In this document: positions 1 through 6,593 of the stretch, one piece after another | How the letters are laid out: each line of letters opens with the position of its first letter | How positions within the stretch are numbered: position 1 is the first letter of the stretch | DNA from: Planctomycetaceae bacterium | GTDB lineage: Bacteria > Planctomycetota > Planctomycetia > Pirellulales > Pirellulaceae | Length of the DNA: 11,008 nt | NCBI GenBank assembly: GCA_022614795.1 | Contig: JAKEHX010000129.1 | Location: 1 to 11,008 of the forward strand | Direction of reading: 5' to 3' | Translations under genes and position numbers: made by a program | Notes under the pieces: model-generated | The model's input: the letters and a program-made list of their open reading frames with translations, nothing else | What the model was told of the DNA's origin: nothing | Databases searched by the model: none

Positions 1-641
1 GCAACGTCGCGGGGGCGGAGACTTCGTCCGCCGCGGCCACACCCGAGGAGAAGGACGAGGTGAAGCTGAACCGCTACTTGTTCGTGACGGCGCAGCTTTC
101 GCCGCACACGCTCGTCGAGCCGAAGTACGACCCTGAGCCGGCCGGGCCGATCGAAGCCACGCCGGCCGACGCCAAGCCGGCCGATGAAAAGCCCGCGGAC
201 AAGCCGGCGGAGGGAGCCGCTGATCCCGCCAAGGCTGAGGAGAAGAAGGCCGAGGACAAGAAGCCCGAGGCAACTCCTGATCCCAAGGCAGCCGAGCGCG
301 ACAAAATTAAGCGCGAGAACGACCGGAAGCGGAACGAATACAACGACAAAAAGAAGAAGGCCGAGGCCCGCGTGGCGGAGCTGAACGGCCGGTTCGCCGA
401 TTGGTATTACGTCATCAACGAGGACGTTTATAAGAAGATTCACCTGGGGCGCAACGACCTGGTGAAGGAAGGGGCGACCGCCAAGGACGCCGGCTTCAAC
501 GTCGATGCCTTCCGCAAGCTCCAGACGGAGGGGATCAAGCCGGCCCCTCCGCCGCCGCCAACTGGTCCGGGATTTGGCGGGCAGGGATTCGGCGGGCCGG
601 GTTTCGGCGGGCAGGGATCCGGCGGCTTCCCGCCGATGTAG
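1..641 (+). CDS. C-terminal part of a Lys/Glu/Pro-rich protein with a Gly-rich tail (5' partial, possibly DUF4340-like)
   Basis: The reading frame is open from base 3 to the TAG at 639-641, giving 212 visible residues. The gene therefore begins outside the window, and the GTG at 60 is probably internal. The visible part has four zones: a short region with hydrophobic stretches (KLNRYLFVTAQLSP); a long low-complexity segment rich in Ala, Pro, Lys, Glu and Asp; a charged, probably helical segment ending in RVAELNGRFADWYYVINEDV, followed by YKKIHLGRNDLV; and a proline run leading to a glycine-rich tail (GFGGQ/GFGGP units). The RFADWYYVI...KIHLGR block resembles, from memory, the C-terminus of planctomycete DUF4340 proteins, which lie beside Gld-type ABC transporter genes. 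That assignment is an inference and the upstream sequence would decide it. The gene converges on the minus-strand block, and a palindrome begins at the base after the stop codon. Confidence 0.6.
   Translation, partial: NVAGAETSSAAATPEEKDEVKLNRYLFVTAQLSPHTLVEPKYDPEPAGPIEATPADAKPADEKPADKPAEGAADPAKAEEKKAEDKKPEATPDPKAAERDKIKRENDRKRNEYNDKKKKAEARVAELNGRFADWYYVINEDVYKKIHLGRNDLVKEGATAKDAGFNVDAFRKLQTEGIKPAPPPPPTGPGFGGQGFGGPGFGGQGSGGFPPM
570..626 (+). repeat. 15-nt coding tandem repeat (GFGGQ/P tail)
   Basis: Four consecutive units (570-584, 585-599, 600-614 and a shortened 615-626) read GGATTTGGCGGGCAG with a few substitutions. They encode the glycine-rich GFGGQ-GFGGP-GFGGQ-GSGG tail of the first gene. 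Most differences between units are synonymous or swap Gln for Pro, as expected for slippage within a coding sequence. Confidence 0.8.
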
Positions 642-667
642 GGTGCATGAGCGCAGCGAAATGCACC
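642..667. repeat. 26-nt palindrome directly after the first stop codon
   Basis: GGTGCAT (642-648) and ATGCACC (661-667) are a perfect 7-bp inverted repeat around the 12-nt spacer GAGCGCAGCGAA. It begins at the base after the TAG of the plus-strand gene and lies just upstream of the larger inverted repeat at 674-726, so the convergent intergenic space is almost entirely repeat DNA. It could fold as a transcript-end hairpin, but there is no T-tract, so a terminator role is only possible. Confidence 0.6.
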
Positions 668-673
668 AAAGTA

Positions 674-726
674 GTAGGCACACTCCGTGTGCCGTTGGCG
701 GCCGACGGCACACGGAGTGTGCCTAC
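674..726. repeat. REP/BIME-like palindromic element, copy A
   Basis: A perfect 22-nt inverted repeat (674-695 with 705-726) surrounds a 9-nt loop. Each arm is itself a hairpin: GGCACAC and GTGTGCC pair around TCC on the left and around GGA on the right, and GTA abuts each stem. The element lies between two convergent genes. Its right arm contains the TAG stop (723-725, minus strand) of the two-TM hypothetical gene. The same arms recur at 6537-6593 and 8922-8980, so it is a dispersed repeat. A bidirectional terminator or mRNA-end stabiliser role is plausible but unproven. Confidence 0.9.
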
Positions 727-1637
727 AACACTTCCCGCACGTGCAAGTGAAACGTCCATACGTTTCCCTTGCCCAGGACAAGATCGCGGCGAGAATCGGC
801 GTCGCCCGGGGTGGCGAGGTCCTCGTTGAGTGCCGTGCGGCCATGCGCCGCCAGTTGCTCGAGCACCTCGCTCGTGCCGCAAATCGTATCGCGGCCAAGG
901 TGCGTGTGCCGGTCGTGCTCGATCGCCAGGCGTGAGGTTTCACGGCGGCGGGCCAGGATCACCCGCCGGGCCGGTTTCACTCCCGGCGGCGACAAGGGGA
1001 GCTGGGCGACCTCGGCCACCACGTCGAACAGCTCGCCCAATGCCGCTGCGTTCCCCTCCAGGTGCCACTCCTGAAACTCGTCGTGGCACTCGCTATAGAC
1101 GTCGATCGCCAGGTCGTAGGCTGCGCCGCCGGCCGGTCCGGCTGCGGCCCGCTCGCCGACTTGCCACTGGTCCGCCAGCCACCGGCGGACTTCCTCGGGC
1201 GTTGCCGGCTCGTGCAGCTCGAGCGGCTGGCTCTCCTGGCCGCCGCGCAGCTCGAAGGTGAGCGCCGGCACGGGCCGGAGCGTGTCTTCCTCAATGGCGA
1301 TCCGATAGGCGGTGACGTCGGTCCGCGGCAGCGACTGCTGGCGGCCGGTGGCGTCGAGCCAATGCAGTCCGGCGTCGTCGAGCCAGGTGTTGTCCGGCCC
1401 ATCGAGCGACCGCCGGTAACGCCGCCACTGCCAGAAGGCCAGGCCCACGGTCAGCGGGATCAGCGTTACCAGGCCAAAGCCCAATACCTCCGGGGGCGCC
1501 GTGACAAGCAGAATTAGCGCGCAAACGAAGGCCGCCAGGCCTGTCTGGGCGAGCTTGAGCCGCAGTTGGCGCGGGTCTCCCTCGGGCGGAATCCGCCAGC
1601 GGAGAGGAGCGGCGCGGATGGCAGGGCCGGGCTGCAT
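723..1637 (-). CDS. Two-TM hypothetical membrane protein, third gene of an ABC-transporter operon
   Basis: This is a 304-residue protein that I cannot assign to a family. Residues 29-47 and 51-69 are hydrophobic and probably form a helical hairpin in the inner membrane. The following WQWRRYRR and the long soluble C-terminal part (about 230 residues) probably face the cytoplasm. The soluble part has no recognised catalytic motif; it includes NTWLDDAGLHWLD near residue 85, reminiscent of a PH-like membrane domain, which is only a guess. The ATG at 1635-1637 lies 42 bases after the stop of the FtsX-type permease gene, so the gene is probably co-transcribed with the ATPase-permease pair. No clear Shine-Dalgarno sequence is visible. 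The TAG stop falls inside the palindromic element at 674-726, so the present C-terminus (VREVL) may have been set by that insertion. Confidence 0.75.
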   Translation of the reverse strand: MQPGPAIRAAPLRWRIPPEGDPRQLRLKLAQTGLAAFVCALILLVTAPPEVLGFGLVTLIPLTVGLAFWQWRRYRRSLDGPDNTWLDDAGLHWLDATGRQQSLPRTDVTAYRIAIEEDTLRPVPALTFELRGGQESQPLELHEPATPEEVRRWLADQWQVGERAAAGPAGGAAYDLAIDVYSECHDEFQEWHLEGNAAALGELFDVVAEVAQLPLSPPGVKPARRVILARRRETSRLAIEHDRHTHLGRDTICGTSEVLEQLAAHGRTALNEDLATPGDADSRRDLVLGKGNVWTFHLHVREVL

Positions 1638-1679
1638 GGGAGATTTGCAAATTGCAGCGAGGACGAGGACGACACGGCG

Positions 1680-3308
1680 TCACTTCCCCAGCGACTTGGC
1701 CACGTCGGTGCGATAGGCGCTCACTGCGGGCCAGAAGCCGACGACGATTGCTAGCACCAATAGGGCCGGCACGAGCAACAGCTCCAGCGGCAGCGATAAA
1801 GTGGCGAGCCTGCCGCTGGAAGTGCCCAGCAGAGTGCCCAGGCTGATCGCCGGCTCCCAGTTCCAAAAGCCGATCGTCACGCCGGTCTGGTCCTCGATGA
1901 TGGGGCTGGCCGCGAGGCACAGGGTATGCCCGGCCAGCCAGCCGAGCATTCCGCCGCCGAGGGCCAGGAGCGTCGATTCGAGCAGGATGATCCAGCCGAC
2001 GGTGTAGCGGTCGGCGCCCAGGGCCCGCATCACGGCGATCTCGTGCCGCCGCTCGCTCATCGAGTTGTAAATGCTCACCAGGATGCTGATTCCCGAAACG
2101 ACGCAGATCATCGCGGTCAGCGCGAGCAGGGTCCACTGCACCGGCTTGACGATGAACTCGAACAGCTCGTAAATCACCTTGATGGGCAGGACGAGCTGGG
2201 CGTCGCGGCCTTCATTGATCGCGTTTTCCAGGCCCGGCGCGATCATCGGGTCGGCGTTGACCAGGATGGCGGTCACCTCGCGCTGCTCGACTGGCAGCGG
2301 CTCGGGATCGGCGGCCCTGAGCAACTCGAGTTCCTTCTTCCGCCTCGCTTCCAGGTCCTTCCGCGCTTCCTCGTCGGATTGAGGAGCGGCCTCTTCGGGC
2401 TGGTCCCCCGGCCGCTGCTGGTCGAGTGGTTTGGCATGGTCTTCCATCAGGTAGAAGCCTTCCATGTTGACGAAGACCGCCCGGTCGTTGGGAGTGCCGC
2501 TGGTCTTGAGGATGCCGACGACCGTGAACTTGCGTTCGTGCGTGTGCCCTTCGGGAGCGCCGTGGCGGGGCGAGATTTCGTCGCCGAGCTTCACATCCAA
2601 CTCGCGGGCGACCTTGGCCCCGACGACTGCCTCGAAATAGCCGTGCTCGGGGCTGTGATGCACGAAGTTCCGCCCCTGAGCGAACTCAAACTTGCGGTTG
2701 TTCTCGATGTCGTAGACCAGGTCGTCGAAGAGCTTGGGCGTGGTGCCGACCACGCGGAAGCGGCCGAAATAGTCCCCCAGGCAAAGCGGAATGGCCATTT
2801 CGGTCAATTGGCCGTACTTGCCGTGGCGGCCCAATTCGACCGCCGGGCCGTCGGTCGCCTGCCGGCGGGCGTCGGGCGCCAGCGGCAATCCGACCGCCGC
2901 GAGCGACTGCGACAGGGCCGCGCCGGCCAGCCCCTGATCGCCCGCAAGTGCCGCCAGCTCAGCCGTTTGCCAGGCCGCTTCGTGCGAGCGGTAGGCGAAC
3001 GATTCCTTGAGCAATCGGTCGCGCTCGGCCTGCGGCAGGAACTCGCAGTAATACGAGTACCAGATGTTCTCGACCGGCTGGCTGAGGTAATAGACGGTGT
3101 TGAGGACGAGCTGCTCTTTGCCCCCCTTGGCGCCGATGGCCACGTTGTAGCCCAGGCTGGCGTTGTTGGCGAACGACTGCTCGACGACGCCGTGGATCGA
3201 GAGCACCGCGACGACGAGCATTACACCCAGGCCCATCGAGATCATCGTCAATAGCGACGCGACGGGGCGCTGCGTAATGCTGCGGAGGGCAATCCGAAAC
3301 AAGCTCAT
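1680..3308 (-). CDS. FtsX/MacB-family ABC transporter permease
   Basis: This 542-residue protein has the MacB/LolC layout. An N-terminal TM helix (about 18-40) is followed by a large extracytoplasmic core domain (about 41-385) and then three C-terminal TM helices (about 394-418, 437-465, 508-532). The FtsX signature is clear in ISILVSIYNSMSERRHEIAV and the following MRALGADR. The protein works with the adjacent ATPase; such pairs use cytoplasmic ATP hydrolysis to drive mechanotransmission across the periplasm, releasing lipoproteins or expelling substrates. Its ATG overlaps the ATPase TGA by four bases (ATGA, 3305-3308), indicating translational coupling. The periplasmic domain carries an unusually charged stretch at roughly residues 290-342, rich in Gln, Glu, Asp, Lys and Arg, which looks like a lineage-specific insertion. 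The substrate cannot be told from the sequence. Confidence 0.92.
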   Translation of the reverse strand: MSLFRIALRSITQRPVASLLTMISMGLGVMLVVAVLSIHGVVEQSFANNASLGYNVAIGAKGGKEQLVLNTVYYLSQPVENIWYSYYCEFLPQAERDRLLKESFAYRSHEAAWQTAELAALAGDQGLAGAALSQSLAAVGLPLAPDARRQATDGPAVELGRHGKYGQLTEMAIPLCLGDYFGRFRVVGTTPKLFDDLVYDIENNRKFEFAQGRNFVHHSPEHGYFEAVVGAKVARELDVKLGDEISPRHGAPEGHTHERKFTVVGILKTSGTPNDRAVFVNMEGFYLMEDHAKPLDQQRPGDQPEEAAPQSDEEARKDLEARRKKELELLRAADPEPLPVEQREVTAILVNADPMIAPGLENAINEGRDAQLVLPIKVIYELFEFIVKPVQWTLLALTAMICVVSGISILVSIYNSMSERRHEIAVMRALGADRYTVGWIILLESTLLALGGGMLGWLAGHTLCLAASPIIEDQTGVTIGFWNWEPAISLGTLLGTSSGRLATLSLPLELLLVPALLVLAIVVGFWPAVSAYRTDVAKSLGK

Positions 3309-3997
3309 GCGGCGGCCCCCGCGGTCGTGTCGTTGAATTTGACCTGGTTGATTTCCTCCAGCCGATCGACGCGATCGAACTGGCCGGACACTTCGGTGGA
3401 GTGCGTCACCATGACGAGCGAGACCTTCTCTTCGCGGCAGGTTTCGCGGATCAGATCGACGATCTTCTGCTGGTTCCGCGGATCGATGTTGGCGGTCGGC
3501 TCGTCGGCCAGGAGCAGGCTGGGCTTGTTGGCCAGGGCCCGGGCCACGGCGACGCGCTGCTGCTCGCCTACCGAGAGGGCCGCCGGACGATGGGTCAGAC
3601 GGTGCGACAGGCCGACGCGGTCCAGCAACTGTATGGCCCGGCCGTGGTCCTTGCGGCCGCGGGCAAATGTCATGCCCAGCATCACGTTTTCGAACGCCGA
3701 AAAGCCCGGCAGCAGATTGAACGTCTGGAACACATAGCCGATCTTGGCGGCCCGTACGCGATCGACGTAGCCCTCCGTTTTGGTGGCGATGTCGATGCCG
3801 TCGATCACGATCTCGCCGCTATCGGCCCGCGTGATGCCGGCGATTGTTTGCAGAAGAGTCGTCTTCCCGCAGCCGCTGCGGCCGACGAGCACGACCTGCT
3901 CGCCATCGGCCACCGTGAACTGGGGAATGTCCAGGATCGGCAGCGGCGTGCCATCCGGCTCGCGGTAGGATTTCTTGATGTTGCGAAGCGTCAGCAT
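3305..3997 (-). CDS. LolD/MacB-type ABC transporter ATP-binding protein
   Basis: This 230-residue protein is a single complete nucleotide-binding domain of the usual LolD length. Visible motifs are Walker A GRSGCGKTT (39-47), Q-loop Gln91 in VFQTFNLLP, signature LSVGEQQ (141-147), Walker B LLLADE with catalytic Glu166, a D-loop at TANID, and H-loop His199 in VMVTHS. All key residues are present, so it should be an active ATPase. It energises the overlapping downstream FtsX-type permease at the cytoplasmic face of the inner membrane. It is probably the first gene of a three-gene operon with the permease and the two-TM protein, because 182 bases separate it from the next upstream gene. The leader consists of heptamer microrepeats, and no Shine-Dalgarno sequence is visible before the ATG. 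The C-terminal tail after the H-loop is short and ends TTAGAAA. Confidence 0.93.
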   Translation of the reverse strand: MLTLRNIKKSYREPDGTPLPILDIPQFTVADGEQVVLVGRSGCGKTTLLQTIAGITRADSGEIVIDGIDIATKTEGYVDRVRAAKIGYVFQTFNLLPGFSAFENVMLGMTFARGRKDHGRAIQLLDRVGLSHRLTHRPAALSVGEQQRVAVARALANKPSLLLADEPTANIDPRNQQKIVDLIRETCREEKVSLVMVTHSTEVSGQFDRVDRLEEINQVKFNDTTAGAAA

Positions 3998-4000
3998 GCT

Positions 4001-4056
4001 GGAGGTCGGAGGTCAGAGGTCAGGGCAGGAAGTCAAAGGTCGGAGGTCGGAGGTCA
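4001..4056 (+). repeat. GGAGGTC-type heptamer microrepeats in the LolD-type gene leader
   Basis: About eight near-tandem units fill this stretch: GGAGGTC occurs four times (4001, 4008, 4042, 4049), with the variants AGAGGTC, GGAAGTC and AAAGGTC. The run stops four bases from the ATPase start codon. On the mRNA (minus) strand the units read GACCTCC, which resembles the anti-Shine-Dalgarno sequence rather than a ribosome binding site. The stretch codes for no supported protein. Confidence 0.85.
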
Positions 4057-4062
4057 GGACCG

Positions 4063-4097
4063 AGTACTAAGTACTAAGTACCACTCACCACTCACCA
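4063..4097 (+). repeat. Second run of heptamer microrepeats (AGTACTA then CTCACCA)
   Basis: Five consecutive 7-nt units follow each other without a break: AGTACTA, AGTACTA, AGTACCA, CTCACCA, CTCACCA. The sequence of the unit changes along the run but the 7-nt period is kept. It lies in the 182-base gap between the 80-residue gene and the ATPase gene. The rest of that gap (4098-4179) shows nothing I can assign. Confidence 0.8.
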
Positions 4098-4179
4098 TTA
4101 CCTATCAGCACACGTCTTACGCAAGGTCAAGCAACCCGGTTCGCCCGTCTTCACGCCCTCGCCTCCTGCGCGCTTGCCA

Positions 4180-4422
4180 CTACTTCTTTTTGCGTGCGCG
4201 TTCACCGTTGGATTTGGGCTCGACCACCAGCTTGGTCACTAGGAGCAGATCGAGAATGCTCATTCGATCGTCCGGCTGGAAAACGACGACGGTGCGCCCG
4301 CTTGGGGACGGAGTGACGAATTCGCGACTCACCACCGGAACTGCCATGCCGTCGGCAAGGCAAATGGTGAATGGCTGGAAAGGCTTCGTGTCTAGCACTT
4401 CGCGGAATTTCTCGATCGTCAT
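4180..4422 (-). CDS. Small conserved hypothetical protein (80 aa)
   Basis: The protein opens with MTIEKFREVLDTKPFQPFTI, followed by a short beta-rich body (VVFQPDDRMSILDLLLVTKL) and a lysine/arginine-rich end (RARKKK). From memory it matches a small planctomycete protein type that begins with an RPFxPFTI-like motif and has the SPSGRTVVVFQPDD segment, of which many genomes hold several copies. No function is known to me. There is no signal peptide or TM segment, so it is probably cytoplasmic. The ATG at 4420-4422 is supported by GAGGT seven bases upstream on the minus strand, the clearest ribosome binding site in the window. It lies 60 bases after the ABC exporter stop. It could be translated from that transcript or from its own promoter. 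Confidence 0.8.
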   Translation of the reverse strand: MTIEKFREVLDTKPFQPFTICLADGMAVPVVSREFVTPSPSGRTVVVFQPDDRMSILDLLLVTKLVVEPKSNGERARKKK

Positions 4423-4429
4423 GGAATCT

Positions 4430-4434
4430 ACCTC
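4430..4434 (-). promoter_or_regulatory. Ribosome binding site of the 80-residue gene
   Basis: GAGGT on the minus strand lies 7 bases before the ATG at 4422. It supports both the reality of this small gene and its start. Most other genes in the window show no such site, which fits the weak use of Shine-Dalgarno sequences in planctomycetes. Confidence 0.6.
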
Positions 4435-4482
4435 GCTCCAGTATCCCTCGCATGCTCTGGGATTATACCTTATCCATACAAC

Positions 4483-6573
4483 TCACGCCCTCGCTCCCGC
4501 GAGCTGCGACTCGGCTGCGTCGCGGTAGTGGCCGTCGGCCTGCATCAGCGAGGTGTGCGTGCCGTACTGGGCGATGCGACCATTGTCCATGACGATCACT
4601 TGATTGCACTGCCGCAGCGTGCTCAGACGGTGGGCGATGACGAGGGTCGTGCGCCCTTGCATGGCCCGCTGCATGGCGGTGAGGATTTCGTGCTCGGTGT
4701 GCGGATCAATGGCGGCGGCTGGATCGTCGAGCAGCAGGATTGCCGGATCCAGCAGCACGGCCCGCGCGATCGCCAGGCGTTGCCGTTGCCCGCCCGAGAG
4801 GTCGAGCCCGCCTTCGCCCAGCACCGTGTCATAACCGTGCGGGAGGGCGGCGATGAACTCGTGGGCCGCGGCGATTTTGGCGGCTAATTCGACGTCGTTC
4901 ATCATCGCATCGGGATGGCCGAAAGCGATGTTCGCCGAGACCGTGTTGCTGAAGAGGAAGGTTTCCTGAAACACCAGGCCAATGCTCCGCCGCAGGTCGT
5001 CGAGATCAACATCGCGCAAGTCGTGGCCATCGACCAGAATCCGCCCGCGGGTCGGATCGTAGAAACGGCACAGCAGGGCCAGCAGCGTGCTCTTGCCCGC
5101 GCCGGTTGCGCCGAGAATCGCCACCCGCTGCCCCGGCTCGACCGTGAACGTCACATCCTTGAGCACCGGTACGCCGGGGATGTATTCGAACCAGACGTGA
5201 TCGAATTCGATGCGGCCCAAAGTAGGCCCATGCTCCGCATGGGCCAGTTGCGGTGAAAAGTCTTCCCCATTGCCGTCGGTGGGCTCGTCCAATGACGCCT
5301 CTTCCGCTGCCTGTCCCACACGGAGTGTGGGACTACGAAGGCGGATCGCACTGGGCGGGCTCTCAATCGCCACAGGCGTGTCCAGAATCTCAAACACCCG
5401 CCGCGCGCCGCTCAGGCTCTGCTGTACGCTGTTGGCGATGTTCGTGAGATTCGCGACCTGGCTCGAAAACTGCTGGAGCAGCCCGGCAAACACAACCAGG
5501 CCGCTCCCCAGCGCAAGCTCATTGCGCGTCACCAGCCAGCCGCCATACGCCAGCAGGATGACCAGGTTGATCTGCGTCATGTAGCCGATCGTCGGGCCGA
5601 AGATGCTGACCCGCCAGAAGATGCCGGTCTGCTGGTCCTTCACTGCCCGATTGTCGGTCGCGAAGCGGGCGATCTCCTCGCGTTCGCGGCCAAAGCCCTT
5701 GATCACGTGCACTCCCTGGATCGACTCGGCCAGCCGCAGCACCACGCGATCGACCAGCTCGCGGTTGCGGTCGTACATCGGCCGCACGATTCGCGAAAAG
5801 ATCACAGTCACCAGCCACATGATGGGCGTCGTGGCCAGGCAGGCGAGCGTCAGGCCGACATTCAGGCTCAGCATGTACGCCAGGTAGCAGACGAGCGACA
5901 CCGTGAGCAGCACGAACTGAATCAGCACGCCGTCGATGAATGCCCGCACGCTCTGAGTGTCGCTGGTGACCCGCTGGATGATCGAGCCGGTCGCGTTGGC
6001 GTCGAAAAAGCGAAAGCTCAGCCGCTGGAGCTTGTCATACACGCGGCCGCGGAGGTCGGGGACGATGCGCGTATGGATGAGCGTGCCCGCCGAGAGGGCA
6101 TAGACATAATTGAGCGAGCCGCGGACAAGCTCCATGGCCAGAACCAGCCCCGCGACCAGAGCGACCTGAGCCATGGGCGACCAATCGACTGGGGGATCAA
6201 AGTGCCAGGGACTTGGCGGTCGATCGGTAGTGCTGTGGGCGTGAAACCGGACGAGGTCAATGCCGTAGCCTGTCAGTCGCAAGGTGGTTATGGCGGCAAG
6301 AAGCAGCAGACCCTGGAGGCACAGGAGCCAGATGCACCCCCACCGGTAGTGCCAGCCCAGTCCTAGCATCCGGCGGATGAGACCCCAATTCGAGGTGGGC
6401 GAAGGCGGCGGCGTGTTATCGGTTGGGTCGGGCAACGGCGGCAAAGTGGGGGAGCCAGCGACCAGAGGCAACGATTCCAATCTACTCGGGACGCTGGACG
6501 GGCGAAACCGGCCGTCGCGGAAGAGACCGGCCGAGAAAGTAGTAGGCACACTCCGTGTGCCGTCTCCCGGCAC
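4483..6573 (-). CDS. MsbA/MdlB-type ABC exporter half-transporter (TMD-NBD)
   Basis: This is a fused permease-ATPase with six predicted TM helices (about residues 78-385) followed by a nucleotide-binding domain (about 455-690). Motifs: Walker A GATGAGKST (488-496), Q-loop VFQETFLFS, signature LSGGQ (592-596), Walker B ILLLDD with Asp616, and H-loop His648. The residue after the Walker B Asp is Asp617 where exporters normally have catalytic Glu. The protein should export a lipid, drug or peptide as a homo- or heterodimer; no partner half-transporter lies beside it. The start is uncertain: the longest frame opens at GTG 6573 inside a 26-bp palindrome, GTG 6549 is also in it, TTG 6480 lies just past it, and ATG 6369 would trim the elbow helix. 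The extra 40 or so residues between TMD and NBD (about 413-451) are partly encoded by two palindromic elements. The TGA is at 4483-4485. Confidence 0.92.
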   Translation of the reverse strand: MPGDGTRSVPTTFSAGLFRDGRFRPSSVPSRLESLPLVAGSPTLPPLPDPTDNTPPPSPTSNWGLIRRMLGLGWHYRWGCIWLLCLQGLLLLAAITTLRLTGYGIDLVRFHAHSTTDRPPSPWHFDPPVDWSPMAQVALVAGLVLAMELVRGSLNYVYALSAGTLIHTRIVPDLRGRVYDKLQRLSFRFFDANATGSIIQRVTSDTQSVRAFIDGVLIQFVLLTVSLVCYLAYMLSLNVGLTLACLATTPIMWLVTVIFSRIVRPMYDRNRELVDRVVLRLAESIQGVHVIKGFGREREEIARFATDNRAVKDQQTGIFWRVSIFGPTIGYMTQINLVILLAYGGWLVTRNELALGSGLVVFAGLLQQFSSQVANLTNIANSVQQSLSGARRVFEILDTPVAIESPPSAIRLRSPTLRVGQAAEEASLDEPTDGNGEDFSPQLAHAEHGPTLGRIEFDHVWFEYIPGVPVLKDVTFTVEPGQRVAILGATGAGKSTLLALLCRFYDPTRGRILVDGHDLRDVDLDDLRRSIGLVFQETFLFSNTVSANIAFGHPDAMMNDVELAAKIAAAHEFIAALPHGYDTVLGEGGLDLSGGQRQRLAIARAVLLDPAILLLDDPAAAIDPHTEHEILTAMQRAMQGRTTLVIAHRLSTLRQCNQVIVMDNGRIAQYGTHTSLMQADGHYRDAAESQLAGARA
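5222..5245. repeat. Single REP-like hairpin within the exporter gene (TCC side)
   Basis: GTA abuts a perfect 9-bp stem, GGCCCATGC with GCATGGGCC, closed by TCC. It has the same design as the paired elements elsewhere but a different stem sequence. On the minus strand it is translated in frame as part of AHAEHGPTLG, just before the nucleotide-binding domain of the exporter (about residues 444-451). Confidence 0.8.
5313..5336. repeat. Single REP-like hairpin within the exporter gene (GGA side)
   Basis: A perfect 9-bp stem, GTCCCACAC with GTGTGGGAC, is closed by GGA and followed by TAC, so on the minus strand it reads GTA-stem-TCC-stem. It is inverted with respect to the hairpin at 5222-5245 and is translated in frame as RSPTLRVG (about residues 413-421). 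The two hairpins could be the ends of one element whose 67-nt middle became the exporter linker. Confidence 0.8.
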
Positions 6574-6593
6574 ACGGAGTGTGCCTACTACTT
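6537..6593. repeat. REP/BIME-like palindromic element, copy B
   Basis: A perfect 26-nt inverted repeat (6537-6562 with 6568-6593) surrounds the 5-nt loop TCTCC. It contains the same two GGCACAC/GTGTGCC sub-hairpins as copies A and C. It fills the gap between the stop codon of the DUF1549/DUF1553 gene (TGA 6593-6595, sharing one base) and the exporter gene. In RNA it would be a very strong stem-loop, without a following T-tract, so attenuation or 3'-end protection is as likely as termination. Confidence 0.92.

Noticed and set aside
1926..3254. Plus-strand open frame (442 codons) opposite the permease gene
   Set aside because: It lies wholly antisense to the FtsX-type permease, shows no domain or signal, and has the composition of a complement frame.
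4486..4505. Possible extra hairpin at the end of the exporter gene (CTCGCTCCCGCGAG)
   Set aside because: The stem is only 4 bp with a CTCCCG loop, it lacks the GTA foot, and it may simply be coding sequence for the C-terminus.
3401..4528. Plus-strand open frame (375 codons) spanning the ATPase and the 80-residue gene
   Set aside because: It runs antisense across two supported genes and through the heptamer repeats, where it reads repeat-derived peptide.
6537..6593. Rho-independent terminator
   Set aside because: The stem is strong but no T-tract follows on either strand, and identical elements sit inside translated genes, so termination cannot be their general function.
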